Source: CAXTPV01 sp965276715
GTDB lineage: Bacteria; Pseudomonadota; Alphaproteobacteria; Acetobacterales; Acetobacteraceae
Direction of reading: 5' to 3'
Assembly: GCA_965276715.1 (NCBI GenBank)
Contig: OZ255622.1
Coordinates: forward strand, 1,054,001 to 1,118,000
Length of the DNA: 64,000 nt
Shown here: positions 32,088 to 40,822 of the stretch, piece by piece
Layout of the letters: every line of letters begins with the position of its first letter
Position numbering within the stretch: the stretch's first letter is position 1
Translations under genes and position numbers: made by a program
The notes under the pieces: model-generated
Told to the model about the DNA's origin: nothing
The model's database searches: none
Seen by the model: the letters and a program-made list of their open reading frames with translations, nothing else

Positions 32088-32888
32088 ATGGACCTGCCGT
32101 TCGTCACGTCGGTCGTTCGCCCGACCGGGAGGAGCGCGCTCCCGGCGCCGCTGCCGGGGGACGCGTTCCTCGCCGGCGGAACCTGGTTGTTCTCCGACCC
32201 GCAGCCTCGGCTTCGGCGCCTCATCGACCTGGCGTCCCTCGGCTGGCCCGCGCTCCGCATCGAGGCGGACGGGCTTCACGTCGCCGCCACCTGCACCCTC
32301 GCCCAGCTCGAGCGGCTCGACTGCCCCGCCGGCTGGACCGCGAGCCACCTCCTGGCGGCCTGCTGCCGCTCGCTGCTCGGCTCCTTCAAGATCAGAACCC
32401 GGGCGACCGTCGGCGGCAATCTCTGCCTCGCCCTTCCGGCCGGTCCGATCGCGGCACTCGGCGTGGCGCTGGAGGCGACCTGCGTCGTCTGGTCCCCCGC
32501 CGGCACGGCGCGCCCCATCGCCTGCGCCGATTTCGTGACCGGCCCGTCGCGCAACGCGCTCGCGGCGGGCGAGCTGCTGCGCGAGATCGTCTTCCCGCAC
32601 GCCGCCCTGTCTCGCCGCGCCGCCATGCGCCGGATCTCGCTGACCAGCCTCGGACGCTCGGCGTCGCTCCTGATCGGCACGCTGGTCGACGAGCGTCTGT
32701 CGCTGACCGTGACCGCCGCGACGCCGCGCCCGCGGCGCCTCGATTTCCCGGCCGGCACGCGCACCGACGCCGTGCTCGCCCGGCTGATGGCCGACATCGA
32801 TTGGCACGACGACGTCCACGGTGCGCCCGACTGGCGCGCGCACGTCACCGCCCGCCTCGCGGCCGAGATCGTCGAGGAACTCTCGTGA
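32088..32888 (+). CDS. Xanthine dehydrogenase-like FAD-binding subunit
   Basis: A 266-residue protein of the molybdopterin-dehydrogenase FAD-binding type (CoxM/XdhA-FAD-like). The N-terminal F-L-A-G-G-T-W-L matches the A-G-G-T-x-L flavin loop, and the second flavin motif is T-R-A-T-V-G-G-N-L-C. The C-terminal half is the CO-dehydrogenase flavoprotein tail. It would pass electrons from the Fe-S clusters to NAD+ or another acceptor. The ATG has a GAGGAGG site and the gene overlaps the next subunit by four bases. It is short compared with the usual 280-300 residues. Confidence 0.85.
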   Translation: MDLPFVTSVVRPTGRSALPAPLPGDAFLAGGTWLFSDPQPRLRRLIDLASLGWPALRIEADGLHVAATCTLAQLERLDCPAGWTASHLLAACCRSLLGSFKIRTRATVGGNLCLALPAGPIAALGVALEATCVVWSPAGTARPIACADFVTGPSRNALAAGELLREIVFPHAALSRRAAMRRISLTSLGRSASLLIGTLVDERLSLTVTAATPRPRRLDFPAGTRTDAVLARLMADIDWHDDVHGAPDWRAHVTARLAAEIVEELS

Positions 32889-35455
32889 TCGGCTTCACCC
32901 TCGACGGCGCTCCCGTTCGAGCCGACCCGCGGGCCGGCCAATGCCTGCGCACGCTGCTTCGCGACCTCGGCCGCCATGGCGTCAAGCGTGGCTGCGACAC
33001 CGGCGATTGCGGCGCCTGCTCGGTGCTGATCGACGGCGAGGCCGTCCATGCCTGCCTGGTCCCGGCCTTCCGTGCCGACGGGACGGCGATCACCACCATC
33101 GAGGGCCTCGGCACGCCCGACCGGCCGCACCCGATGCAGCTTCGCTTCCTCGGCGCCGGCGCCTACCAGTGCGGCTATTGCACGCCCGGCATGATCGTGA
33201 CCGCGTCGGCGCTCGACCGGGTGCCGCGCGCCGACCTGCCCGAGGCGATGAAGGGCAATCTCTGCCGCTGCACCGGCTACCGTCCGATCGGCGACGCCAT
33301 CCTGCATGGGCACGACCCCGCGCGCGATCCCGGCTGCCCGCGCAGCCTCACGCCGCCCGCGGGCCTCGCCATCGTCACCGGAACGGCACGCTTCACGCTC
33401 GACGTGGACGCGTCTAGTGCCGCGCACCTCAAGCTCGTCCGCTCGCCGCACGCCCACGCCCGCGTCATCGCGATCGACAGCGCTGAGGCCGCCGCCGTGC
33501 CCGGCGTGCTCGCGATCCTCACCCACGCCGACATGCCCGACCGCCTGTTCTCGACCGCGCGCCACGAGGATGTTCGCGATGACCCCCACGACACGCGGAT
33601 CCTCGACAGCATCGTCCGTTTCAAGGGCCAGCGCGTGGCGGCGGTCATCGCCGACACCGAGCAGGCGGCACTGCTCGCCTGCCGCCTGCTCCGCATCGAG
33701 TACGCGCTCCTGCCGCCGGTCCTGACGCCGGAGGCGGCACTCGCCGCCGATGCCCCCCGGATCCACGCGACCAACATCGTGGCCGAGCTCGAAGGCGGCA
33801 CCGGCGATCTCGAGGCCGGCCTCGCAAGCGCCGACATCATCCACGAGGCCACCTACGAGACCCAGCGCGTCCAGCACGCGAGCCTCGAGACCCATGCCGC
33901 CATCGCCGACGTCGACGAGAACGGCACGCTGACCATCCGGACCAGCACCCAGGTCCCGTTCCTGGTGCGCGACGCGCTGGCTCGCCTCCTCGACCGCGAT
34001 CCCGCCACGATCCGCGTCCTGTGCGGGCGGGTCGGCGGCGGCTTCGGCGGCAAGCAGGAGATGCTCGTCGAGGATATCGTGGCGGTCGCGGCACTCCGGA
34101 CCGGACGCAAGGTGCGCCTCGAACTCAGCCGCGCCGAGCAGTTCGCCGCCACCACCTGCCGTCATCCGATGCGCATGCGCGTCCGCCTCGCGGCAATGCG
34201 CGACGGGACGCTCACCGCGCTCGAGCTCGACGTGCTGTCCGACACCGGCGCCTACGGCAACCACGGACCGGGCGTCCTGTTCCACGGTTGCGGCGAGGCG
34301 GTGGCGATCTACCGCTGCCCCAACAAGCGCGTGCGCGGCCGAGCCGTCCATACGACCACGCCGCCCGCCGGCGCCTTCCGCGGCTATGGGCTGAGCCAGA
34401 CCGCGTTCGCCGTCGAGAGCGCGATCGACGAGCTCGCGGCAAGGCTCGGCCTCGACCCGTTCGCCATCCGTCACCGCAACCGCCTGCGCCCAGGCGATGA
34501 CATCGTGTCGTTCGATCCGCGACCGCACGACGTCGAATTCGGCAGCTACGGTCTCGATCAGTGCCTCGACCTCGTCGAGCGGCACCTGCGCGAGACGGGA
34601 ACCGACAGCGCGCCGGACGGCTGGCGCGTCGGCACCGGCATCGCGATGTCCATGCTCGACACCATCCCGCCCCGCGGACACCATTCGACCAGCCGGATCA
34701 CGCGTCTCGCCGACGGGACATATGAACTTCGCGTCGGCACCGCCGACTTCGGCAACGGCACGTCGACCGTCCATTTGCAGCTCGCCGCGGAGGCGCTCGC
34801 AACCGGGCCCGACCGCATCCGGCTGATCCAGTCCGACACGGCCGAGGTCCCCTACGACACCGGCGCCTTCGGCAGCACCGGCACCGTGGTCGCGGGCCTG
34901 GCCACCCAGCGCGCGGCCGCTTCACTCATGGACAAGCTCCGCGACCGGCCGATGACCGGCGAGACGATCAGCGCCGAAGGCACCGCGAACGGCACGCCGC
35001 GCTCGGTCGCCTTCAACGTCCAGGGCTTTCGCGTGGCCGTCCGCCCGGACACCGGCGAAGTCCGCATCCTGCGGAGCGTCCACGCCGCGGACGCCGGCAC
35101 CATCATCAATCCGGCGCAGTGCCGCGGCCAGATCGAGGGTGGCGTCGCCCAGGCGATCGGCGCCGCCCTGTTCGAGGAACTCCGGCTCGACGCGCAGGGC
35201 GGCGTTTCGAACGCGGCCTTTCGCGACTACCACATTCCGACCATGGCGGACCTTCCGCGCACCGATGTGCTTTTCGCCGACACCCATGATCGTCTGGGAC
35301 CGTCCGGTGCCAAATCGATGAGCGAAAGCCCGTTCAATCCTGTCGCCCCCGCGCTCGCCAACGCCATCGCGGATGCCATCGGCGTTCGCCTCCGGCGCAC
35401 CCCGATGACCGCCGACACCGTCTGGCGCGAAGCCAGGAGGGCGACGAGGCCGTGA
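32885..35455 (+). CDS. Fused 2Fe-2S / molybdopterin subunit of a xanthine dehydrogenase-like enzyme
   Basis: An 856-residue fusion. Residues 1-150 hold two [2Fe-2S] domains: plant-type C-D-T-G-D-C-G-A-C and the C-G-Y-C-T-P-G / C-R-C-T-G-Y pair. From about 165 comes the aldehyde oxidase/xanthine dehydrogenase molybdenum domain with F-G-G-K-Q-E, G-A-F-R-G-Y-G, and a C-terminal A-K-S-M-S-E-S-P in which the catalytic Glu is kept but G-V-G-E is changed to S-M-S-E. Purine oxidation is suggested by the downstream deaminase and uricase genes. The S-M-S-E form may mark another substrate. The GTG start at 32885 overlaps the FAD gene. No XdhC maturation gene is present nearby. Confidence 0.85.
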   Translation: MIGFTLDGAPVRADPRAGQCLRTLLRDLGRHGVKRGCDTGDCGACSVLIDGEAVHACLVPAFRADGTAITTIEGLGTPDRPHPMQLRFLGAGAYQCGYCTPGMIVTASALDRVPRADLPEAMKGNLCRCTGYRPIGDAILHGHDPARDPGCPRSLTPPAGLAIVTGTARFTLDVDASSAAHLKLVRSPHAHARVIAIDSAEAAAVPGVLAILTHADMPDRLFSTARHEDVRDDPHDTRILDSIVRFKGQRVAAVIADTEQAALLACRLLRIEYALLPPVLTPEAALAADAPRIHATNIVAELEGGTGDLEAGLASADIIHEATYETQRVQHASLETHAAIADVDENGTLTIRTSTQVPFLVRDALARLLDRDPATIRVLCGRVGGGFGGKQEMLVEDIVAVAALRTGRKVRLELSRAEQFAATTCRHPMRMRVRLAAMRDGTLTALELDVLSDTGAYGNHGPGVLFHGCGEAVAIYRCPNKRVRGRAVHTTTPPAGAFRGYGLSQTAFAVESAIDELAARLGLDPFAIRHRNRLRPGDDIVSFDPRPHDVEFGSYGLDQCLDLVERHLRETGTDSAPDGWRVGTGIAMSMLDTIPPRGHHSTSRITRLADGTYELRVGTADFGNGTSTVHLQLAAEALATGPDRIRLIQSDTAEVPYDTGAFGSTGTVVAGLATQRAAASLMDKLRDRPMTGETISAEGTANGTPRSVAFNVQGFRVAVRPDTGEVRILRSVHAADAGTIINPAQCRGQIEGGVAQAIGAALFEELRLDAQGGVSNAAFRDYHIPTMADLPRTDVLFADTHDRLGPSGAKSMSESPFNPVAPALANAIADAIGVRLRRTPMTADTVWREARRATRP

Positions 35456-35554
35456 GCTGCCGGAGACCCCCGCCCAGACCCGCAAGCAATCGACATGATC
35501 GGGGATCCAAACGCGTCGTGCGCAGCACGCTTGCACGTGACGCATTTGGCGGGG

Positions 35555-35573
35555 TGCGGGGTGGAACCCCGCA
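35555..35573. repeat. Perfect hairpin between the oxidoreductase and deaminase genes
   Basis: TGCGGGGT-GGA-ACCCCGCA is a perfect 8-base-arm hairpin within the 155-base gap. It could end the upstream transcript or control the deaminase gene, whose GTG lies 38 bases later. The surrounding sequence (35505-35550) has further short palindromic pieces, suggesting a repeat element of its own. Confidence 0.5.
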
Positions 35574-35610
35574 TTTCGCCGTCCTCGGCATCGCGGATTG
35601 AAGGCTTGCC

Positions 35611-36969
35611 GTGAGCACCCTCCTCGCCCGCAACGCCGACATCGTCGTCACGATGGACGACCAGCGGCGCGAACTCCGTGGCGCCGGCCTGTTCGCGCGC
35701 GACGGCATCATCGAGGCCGTCGGTCCGGACGAGACGCTTCCGCGCACCGCCGACACAATCCTCGATCTGGGCGGCCAGATCCTCCTGCCCGGCCTGGTCA
35801 ACACCCACCACCATCTCGACCAGACCCTGACCCGCAACATCCCGTCCGCCCAGAACGCCGGCCTGTTCGACTGGCTCGCCGCGCACTACCGCGTCTGGGC
35901 CAGGCGCACGCCCGAGGCCTCGCGCACCGCGACGCTCGTCGGACTCGCCGAGCTGGCGCTCTCCGGCTGCACCACCGTCTTCGACCATGCCTACCTGTTC
36001 CGCAACGGCTGCCGGGTCGACGACCAGATCGCGGCCGCCGCCGAGATCGGCATGCGCTTCGTCGTCTCGCGCGGCAGCATGTCGCGCGGCCAGTCCGCCG
36101 GCGGCCTGCCGCCGGACGATTGCGTCGAGCGCGAGGATGACATCCTCGCCGACTGCGAGCGCGTCATCGCGCGCTACCACGACCCCGCGCCGGGCGCGCT
36201 GCTGCGGATCGTGCTGGCACCCTGCTCGCCGTTTTCCGTCACCGAGGACCTGATGCGCCAGACGGCCGCGATGGCGCGCACGCGCGGCGTCCGCCTGCAC
36301 ACCCATCTCTGCGAAACCCTCGACGAGCAGCGCTACACCCTCGTCCATCACGGCCTGCGCCCGGTCGACACCATGCGGCGCCTCGATTGGGTCGCGAGCG
36401 ATGTGTCCTTCGCGCACGCGATCCATGTCGACGATCGCGAGATCGGCATCTTCGCCCATGCCGGCACCTGCGTCTGTCATTGTCCAAGCTCGAACATGCG
36501 TCTCGCGTCGGGCATCGCGCCGATCCGGCGCTACCGCGACGCCGGCGTCGCGGTCGGTCTCGGCGTCGACGGCTCGGCGAGCAACGACAGCTCCAACATG
36601 CTCGCCGAAGTCCGGCAGGCCATGCTGCTCGCGCGGTTGCGCCAGACGATCGAGCCCTCGCCCTGGATGACCGCGCGCGAGGCCCTCGAGATGGCGACCA
36701 TCGGCGGCGCCGCGGTCCTCGGCCGCACCGATATCGGCGCCCTCGTGCCCGGCCGCTGCGCCGACTTCTTCACCCTCGATCTCCAGGCGGTCGCCTATGC
36801 CGGCGCCCTGTCCGATCCCGTGGCCGCCATCGTCTTCTGCGCCACCCAGCCCGCCCGCCACACCTTCGTCCACGGCCGCGCCGTCGTCACCGACGGCCGC
36901 ATCGCGACCCTGGACATGGCCCCGATCGTGCACGAGCATAACCGCCACGCGGCCAGCCTGCTGCGGTGA
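35611..36969 (+). CDS. 8-oxoguanine deaminase-like amidohydrolase
   Basis: A 452-residue metal-dependent amidohydrolase. Metal ligands sit in N-T-H-H-H-L-D-Q-T (about residue 68), later H-T-H-L-C-E, F-A-H-A-I-H-V-D and G-L-G-V-D-G-S-A-S-N-D. The segment G-S-M-S-R-G-Q-S-A-G-G-L-P-P is characteristic of the 8-oxoguanine/guanine deaminase and hydroxydechloroatrazine hydrolase branch. In a purine cluster it would deaminate guanine-type bases to xanthine or urate-type products; 8-oxoguanine would give urate directly. The GTG start has no strong ribosome site. Uricase follows seven bases later. Confidence 0.85.
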   Translation: MSTLLARNADIVVTMDDQRRELRGAGLFARDGIIEAVGPDETLPRTADTILDLGGQILLPGLVNTHHHLDQTLTRNIPSAQNAGLFDWLAAHYRVWARRTPEASRTATLVGLAELALSGCTTVFDHAYLFRNGCRVDDQIAAAAEIGMRFVVSRGSMSRGQSAGGLPPDDCVEREDDILADCERVIARYHDPAPGALLRIVLAPCSPFSVTEDLMRQTAAMARTRGVRLHTHLCETLDEQRYTLVHHGLRPVDTMRRLDWVASDVSFAHAIHVDDREIGIFAHAGTCVCHCPSSNMRLASGIAPIRRYRDAGVAVGLGVDGSASNDSSNMLAEVRQAMLLARLRQTIEPSPWMTAREALEMATIGGAAVLGRTDIGALVPGRCADFFTLDLQAVAYAGALSDPVAAIVFCATQPARHTFVHGRAVVTDGRIATLDMAPIVHEHNRHAASLLR

Positions 36970-36976
36970 GGAGGCC

Positions 36977-37813
36977 ATGTCCCTGATCGCGCACCGCTAC
37001 GGCAAGGGTCGGATCCGGATCATGCGGGTCCGGCGCGACGCTGTTCGCCACGACATCCGCGAAGCCTCCATCGGCGTGATGCTTCACGGACGCTTCGGGC
37101 GATCCTTCACCCACGCCGACAATTCATCGGTCATCGCCACCGACAGCATCAGGAACCTGGTCAATCTCGCAGCGAGGGAGGACGTCGCGTCCGATCACGA
37201 GCCGTTCATCGCCGCACTCGCCGCGCGCTTCCTCGACCGCTACGCGCATGTCGAGCGCGTCGACATCGACAGCACCGAGACACGCTGGACGCGCCTCGCC
37301 ATCGACGGGCACCCCCATCCGCACGCCTTCGCGCTCGACGCCAACGGCAATCCCACCGTGCGCGTCGAACGCTCGCGCGACGGGATCGTCACGCGGTCCG
37401 GCATAAGGAACTATACGTTCCTCAAATCGACCGGCTCCGGCTTCACCGGCTTCCTGCGCGACGACATCACCACCCTTCCCGAAACCGGCGACCGCATCGC
37501 GGCGACCAGCATGGACGCGTCCTGGCTCTGGTCGGCAACGCCCGACGATCCCGCGCGCGTCAACGCCCGGCTGCTCGACACGCTGCTGAGGATTTTCGCC
37601 ACCACCCACAGCGCGAGCCTGCAGGACAGCCTCTACCGGATGGGGCAGGCGGCGCTCGAGGCGGTGCCCGACATCGCCGAGATCACGCTCGCGTGCCCCA
37701 ACAAGCACTACCTGCCGATCGATCTGGCTCGCCTCGGCGCCTCGTCGGACAATCTCGTCTTCACGCCGAGCGACGAGCCGCACGGCCAGATCGAATGCAC
37801 GCTCGCCCGATGA
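36977..37813 (+). CDS. Urate oxidase (factor-independent urate hydroxylase)
   Basis: A 278-residue uricase. Landmarks are Y-G-K-G-R-I-R near residue 8 (catalytic Lys), V-I-A-T-D-S-I-R-N (active-site Thr), F-L-K-S-T-G-S-G-F-T-G-F (substrate loop), and C-P-N-K-H-Y-L-P-I-D-L (His). It oxidises urate to 5-hydroxyisourate without a cofactor. The following steps, HIU hydrolase and OHCU decarboxylase, are encoded 3-5 kb downstream. An AGGAGG ribosome site precedes the ATG. It overlaps the DUF3830 gene by four bases. Confidence 0.95.
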   Translation: MSLIAHRYGKGRIRIMRVRRDAVRHDIREASIGVMLHGRFGRSFTHADNSSVIATDSIRNLVNLAAREDVASDHEPFIAALAARFLDRYAHVERVDIDSTETRWTRLAIDGHPHPHAFALDANGNPTVRVERSRDGIVTRSGIRNYTFLKSTGSGFTGFLRDDITTLPETGDRIAATSMDASWLWSATPDDPARVNARLLDTLLRIFATTHSASLQDSLYRMGQAALEAVPDIAEITLACPNKHYLPIDLARLGASSDNLVFTPSDEPHGQIECTLAR

Positions 37814-38214
37814 TCGCCATCACCGCGGGCCCGCATCGCTTCACCGCCCGCTTCGAAGCGCGGGCCCCGCAAACCGTCGCCCGCTTCCGGACACTCCTGC
37901 CCTACAGGGAACGCGTCATCCACGTGCGCTGGAGCGGAGAGGCCTGCTGGATCCCGCTCGGCGAGTTCCCGTCCGGACTCGCCCACGAGAACGCCACCAG
38001 CTATCCGGCCCCGGGCCAGATCCTGTTCTATCCCGGCGGCTACAGCGAGACCGAGATCCTGATCGCCTACGGCAGCGTCCATTTCGCGAGCAGGATAGGC
38101 ACGCTGGCCGGCAACCACTTCGCGACCATCGAGAACGATCTCGACAAGCTCGCCGACCTCGGCCGCCTGACGCTGTGGGAGGGCGCGCAATCGATACTGT
38201 TCGAGATCATGTGA
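37810..38214 (+). CDS. DUF3830 family protein (cyclophilin-like fold)
   Basis: A 134-residue protein. The family is recognised from the A-P-Q-T-V-A-R-F opening and the F-Y-P-G-G-Y-S-E-T-E-I-L-I-A-Y-G motif; DUF3830 proteins share a cyclophilin-like beta-barrel and often lie in catabolic clusters. No catalytic role is established. It is translationally coupled to uricase (ATGA) and to the next gene (GTGA), so a link to purine or ureide metabolism is plausible but inferred. Confidence 0.75.
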   Translation: MIAITAGPHRFTARFEARAPQTVARFRTLLPYRERVIHVRWSGEACWIPLGEFPSGLAHENATSYPAPGQILFYPGGYSETEILIAYGSVHFASRIGTLAGNHFATIENDLDKLADLGRLTLWEGAQSILFEIM

Positions 38215-39830
38215 CCGCATCCGGCCGGCACACGCGCGACGAAGGAAGCGCGAGACCGGCCGGGTCCATCGCCAACCGCGGATGCCTGGTCGTCGCCCTG
38301 GTGCTCGTGACCATGGCCTTCCTGGCGGCGCATCGTCACGACCCGGCCCGCCCGCTCGTGATGGCCAGGCCCGACGGGTTCTGGGGCTGGCAGGACCAGG
38401 GCCGCTACCTGCAGGCCGCCATCGCGTGGGTCCGTGGCGACATGCTGCCGGCGCATCACTGGTATCTTCCCGGCTATTCGCTGCTCGCCGCCCTCTTCGT
38501 GCCGCTGGGCTGGCCGGATCCATTCCTCATCCCCGACCTTGCCTGCCTGCTGCTCTCGGTGGCGCTCTGCGGCGCCATCGCCTCCGCACTGACCGATGGG
38601 CGGCCCTGGGCCTTCCCGTTCGGCATCGCGATCTTCACCGCGCTCGTCGTCTTTTCCCCGCTCTACCGTCACTCGTGGGCGACACCCTGGACCACCACGC
38701 CGACAACACCGCTCGTGCTCGGCTGCATGCTCCTGGTCATGCGCTTCCAGCAGACCCCGACCGCGCGGCTGGCGTTCCAGACCGGCATCGTCATGACCAC
38801 GGTCGCCTGGTTCCGGCCGACTGAGGCGATCATCCTCCTGGTGACGGCGCCGTTCTTCATGGTCGCTTCCCTCGCCTGGTCGAGCCTGCGCGTCCGGCGG
38901 ATCGCGACGGTGGCCGCCTGCGGCTTGTCCGGCGCGATGATCCCGCTGCTCGCGCTGCTCGTGCTGCTCGCTCTCATCGGCGGCTTCTCGCCCATGAGCT
39001 ACATGGCGAATTCGGCCGGGATCGGGTTCGAGTGGCGAATGGTGCCGTTGCGCTGGGTCACGATCGTGATCAGCCCGATGCCCCTGTTCACCTCGGGCGA
39101 AGGTCTCGCCAAGATCTTCCGATGGGTCATCCCGGGATGCTGCGGTCTCGTCGTCGCCTGTTGCGGCCTGCTCGGCGGCCGGCGTCAAAGCCACCTGTTC
39201 GCAGGATCCATCGTTGCCGCGACCATGGCGCTCTACCTCGCCTACCGGGACCTTCATCCCCAGGGCCTGTGGATGTTCGGCAACTACCACTACTTCAAGA
39301 CCGTCCTGCCGCTGCTCGCGATCTATGCGGGCCTGCTGGTCGTGGAACTGGTGACATCCCGACGCTGCGGAAGCGTGGCCTTGGTTGCCGCGCTGTCGGC
39401 CATCCTCTTGTTCTCATGGCGCGCGGAATGGCGTCCGGCCAGCTCCGGCTCGCTGTCGATCGTGACCGGGCCGCATACCTTGAGCATACCGGGCGGTCTC
39501 GATATGCCGACCGAGGCGCTGCTGGTGACGGCGCAAGGCGGCTTCGATGCGATCTATTCGGGACGGACCGACCTGCGGGTGGGTGCCAACGACTACCACA
39601 TGAATGGCGACTACAAGTCCGTCGTGGTGCCGGGCGGCATGCTCGTCGAGCCGCTGCGCCCGGTCGGACGCGGCGCGAAGGTGCTGACGGTCGATCCCGC
39701 CGTGGCGCTGAGCGCCTCGCCGCCCCCGGTCATCGGGCGGATGATCGCGGTCTTCGGGCCACCGTGCTGGCGGCGCGACGCGAGGGCGTGCGGCCAAGCC
39801 GCCGAGCAGCCAGGGCCGCCCGCCGGATGA
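38211..39830 (+). CDS. Large polytopic membrane protein, glycosyltransferase-C-like
   Basis: A 539-residue protein with roughly ten predicted membrane helices from residue 20 to 400 and a soluble C-terminal domain of about 130 residues. The first periplasmic loop carries G-W-Q-D-Q-G-R-Y-L-Q-A, an acidic/aromatic loop similar in position to the Asp motif of GT-C glycosyltransferases and mannosyltransferases that use lipid-linked sugars. The GTG start at 38211 overlaps the DUF3830 stop. The gene does not fit purine degradation and may be a surface-glycan function inserted in the operon. No family is certain. Confidence 0.55.
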   Translation: MTASGRHTRDEGSARPAGSIANRGCLVVALVLVTMAFLAAHRHDPARPLVMARPDGFWGWQDQGRYLQAAIAWVRGDMLPAHHWYLPGYSLLAALFVPLGWPDPFLIPDLACLLLSVALCGAIASALTDGRPWAFPFGIAIFTALVVFSPLYRHSWATPWTTTPTTPLVLGCMLLVMRFQQTPTARLAFQTGIVMTTVAWFRPTEAIILLVTAPFFMVASLAWSSLRVRRIATVAACGLSGAMIPLLALLVLLALIGGFSPMSYMANSAGIGFEWRMVPLRWVTIVISPMPLFTSGEGLAKIFRWVIPGCCGLVVACCGLLGGRRQSHLFAGSIVAATMALYLAYRDLHPQGLWMFGNYHYFKTVLPLLAIYAGLLVVELVTSRRCGSVALVAALSAILLFSWRAEWRPASSGSLSIVTGPHTLSIPGGLDMPTEALLVTAQGGFDAIYSGRTDLRVGANDYHMNGDYKSVVVPGGMLVEPLRPVGRGAKVLTVDPAVALSASPPPVIGRMIAVFGPPCWRRDARACGQAAEQPGPPAG

Positions 39831-39896
39831 CAAAACCTTCTATCGCGCCGCGTCCGGCTGGGCCAGTTTGTGCGCCCCACAGCTTGGCGTGATGAG

Positions 39897-40469
39897 ATGG
39901 ATCTCCCCTTCCGGATTACCGTGTGCGGTCTGCAGGAACTGGCCGGACACGCGGCCGCCGGCGTGACCCACGTCCTGTCGATCCTCGATCCGGACTTTCC
40001 CTCGCCCACCGATTTCGGCGACTACGGCGAGCACGCCCGTCTCGAGCTGCGTTTCGACGACATCATCGACCCGCGGCCAGGCAAGATCCCCCCGACCGAG
40101 GCGGACGTCCGCGATCTGCTCGCCTTCGGTCGCGACCTCGACGCGGCGATGCCCACCGGTGCCCATCTCCTCGTGCATTGCCACGCCGGCGTCTCGCGCT
40201 CCTCGGCCTCGATGGCGCTGCTGCTCGCGCAGGCGACCCCGGAACGGTCTGGCGAGGAGATCTTCGCCGAAATCCTGCGGATCCGCCCGCAGATCTGGCC
40301 CAACCTGCGGATCGTCGAGATGGGCGACGCCCAGCTCGGACGCGGCGGGGAACTGGTCCGGGCCGTCCATGGCATCTACCGGTCGCAGGCGCGCCATCGT
40401 CCGGAGCTGATCGAGGAGATGCGCGACAATGGCCGCGCCCGCGAGGCCGCCATTGCCGCCAATGCCTAA
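39897..40469 (+). CDS. Protein tyrosine phosphatase-like protein
   Basis: A 190-residue protein with the Cys-dependent phosphatase signature H-C-H-A-G-V-S-R-S-S (C-x5-R) near residue 97. A conserved upstream loop D-D-I-x-D-P (R-F-D-D-I-I-D-P) could supply the general acid. The length and the H-C-x-A-G-V-S-R pattern fit dual-specificity or tyrosine phosphatases of the alphaproteobacterial type. The substrate is unknown. Its stop codon overlaps the convergent HIU hydrolase gene by four bases. Confidence 0.85.
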   Translation: MDLPFRITVCGLQELAGHAAAGVTHVLSILDPDFPSPTDFGDYGEHARLELRFDDIIDPRPGKIPPTEADVRDLLAFGRDLDAAMPTGAHLLVHCHAGVSRSSASMALLLAQATPERSGEEIFAEILRIRPQIWPNLRIVEMGDAQLGRGGELVRAVHGIYRSQARHRPELIEEMRDNGRAREAAIAANA

Positions 40470-40795
40470 CTCCCGCGGTAGGTCGTGTAGCCCCAGGGTG
40501 TCGCCAGCAGCGGCACATGCAGGTGCGCCGCCACGTCGACGATCTCGAACCGGATCACGACCTCATCGAGGAACCGCGGCCGCTCCAGCCCGAAATAGTC
40601 GCCGATGGCGAAACGCAGCTCGCACGCGCCCACGGTGAAATCCTCGCCGTCGAGCAGCGGCGCATCGCCACGGCCGTCCGCATTCGTCACCATGTCGGCG
40701 CGGACCGCGCCGTCACGCCAGACGGCGACCCGAACCCCTCGCGCCGGACATCCGTTCGCCACATCGAGCACGTGCGTGGTCAGGCGTCCGGCCAT
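40466..40795 (-). CDS. uraH: 5-hydroxyisourate hydrolase
   Basis: A 109-residue transthyretin-like enzyme. It begins M-A-G-R-L-T-T-H-V-L-D-V-A-N-G, has the central R-V-x-V-W Arg region, and ends with the diagnostic Y-R-G-S. His and Arg residues in T-H-V-L-D and the C-terminal tetrapeptide form the active site. It hydrolyses 5-hydroxyisourate, the uricase product, to OHCU. It is divergent from the allantoate amidohydrolase-like gene (27 bases apart). Confidence 0.95.
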   Translation of the reverse strand: MAGRLTTHVLDVANGCPARGVRVAVWRDGAVRADMVTNADGRGDAPLLDGEDFTVGACELRFAIGDYFGLERPRFLDEVVIRFEIVDVAAHLHVPLLATPWGYTTYRGS

Positions 40796-40822
40796 CACCG
40801 TCTCCCTCGCTGTCGCCCGCCG

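Noticed and set aside
35611..36969. Plain guanine deaminase or atrazine hydrolase
   Set aside because: The G-S-M-S-x-G-x-S-x-G-G-L-P-P segment fits the 8-oxoguanine deaminase branch better, although guanine cannot be excluded as a substrate.
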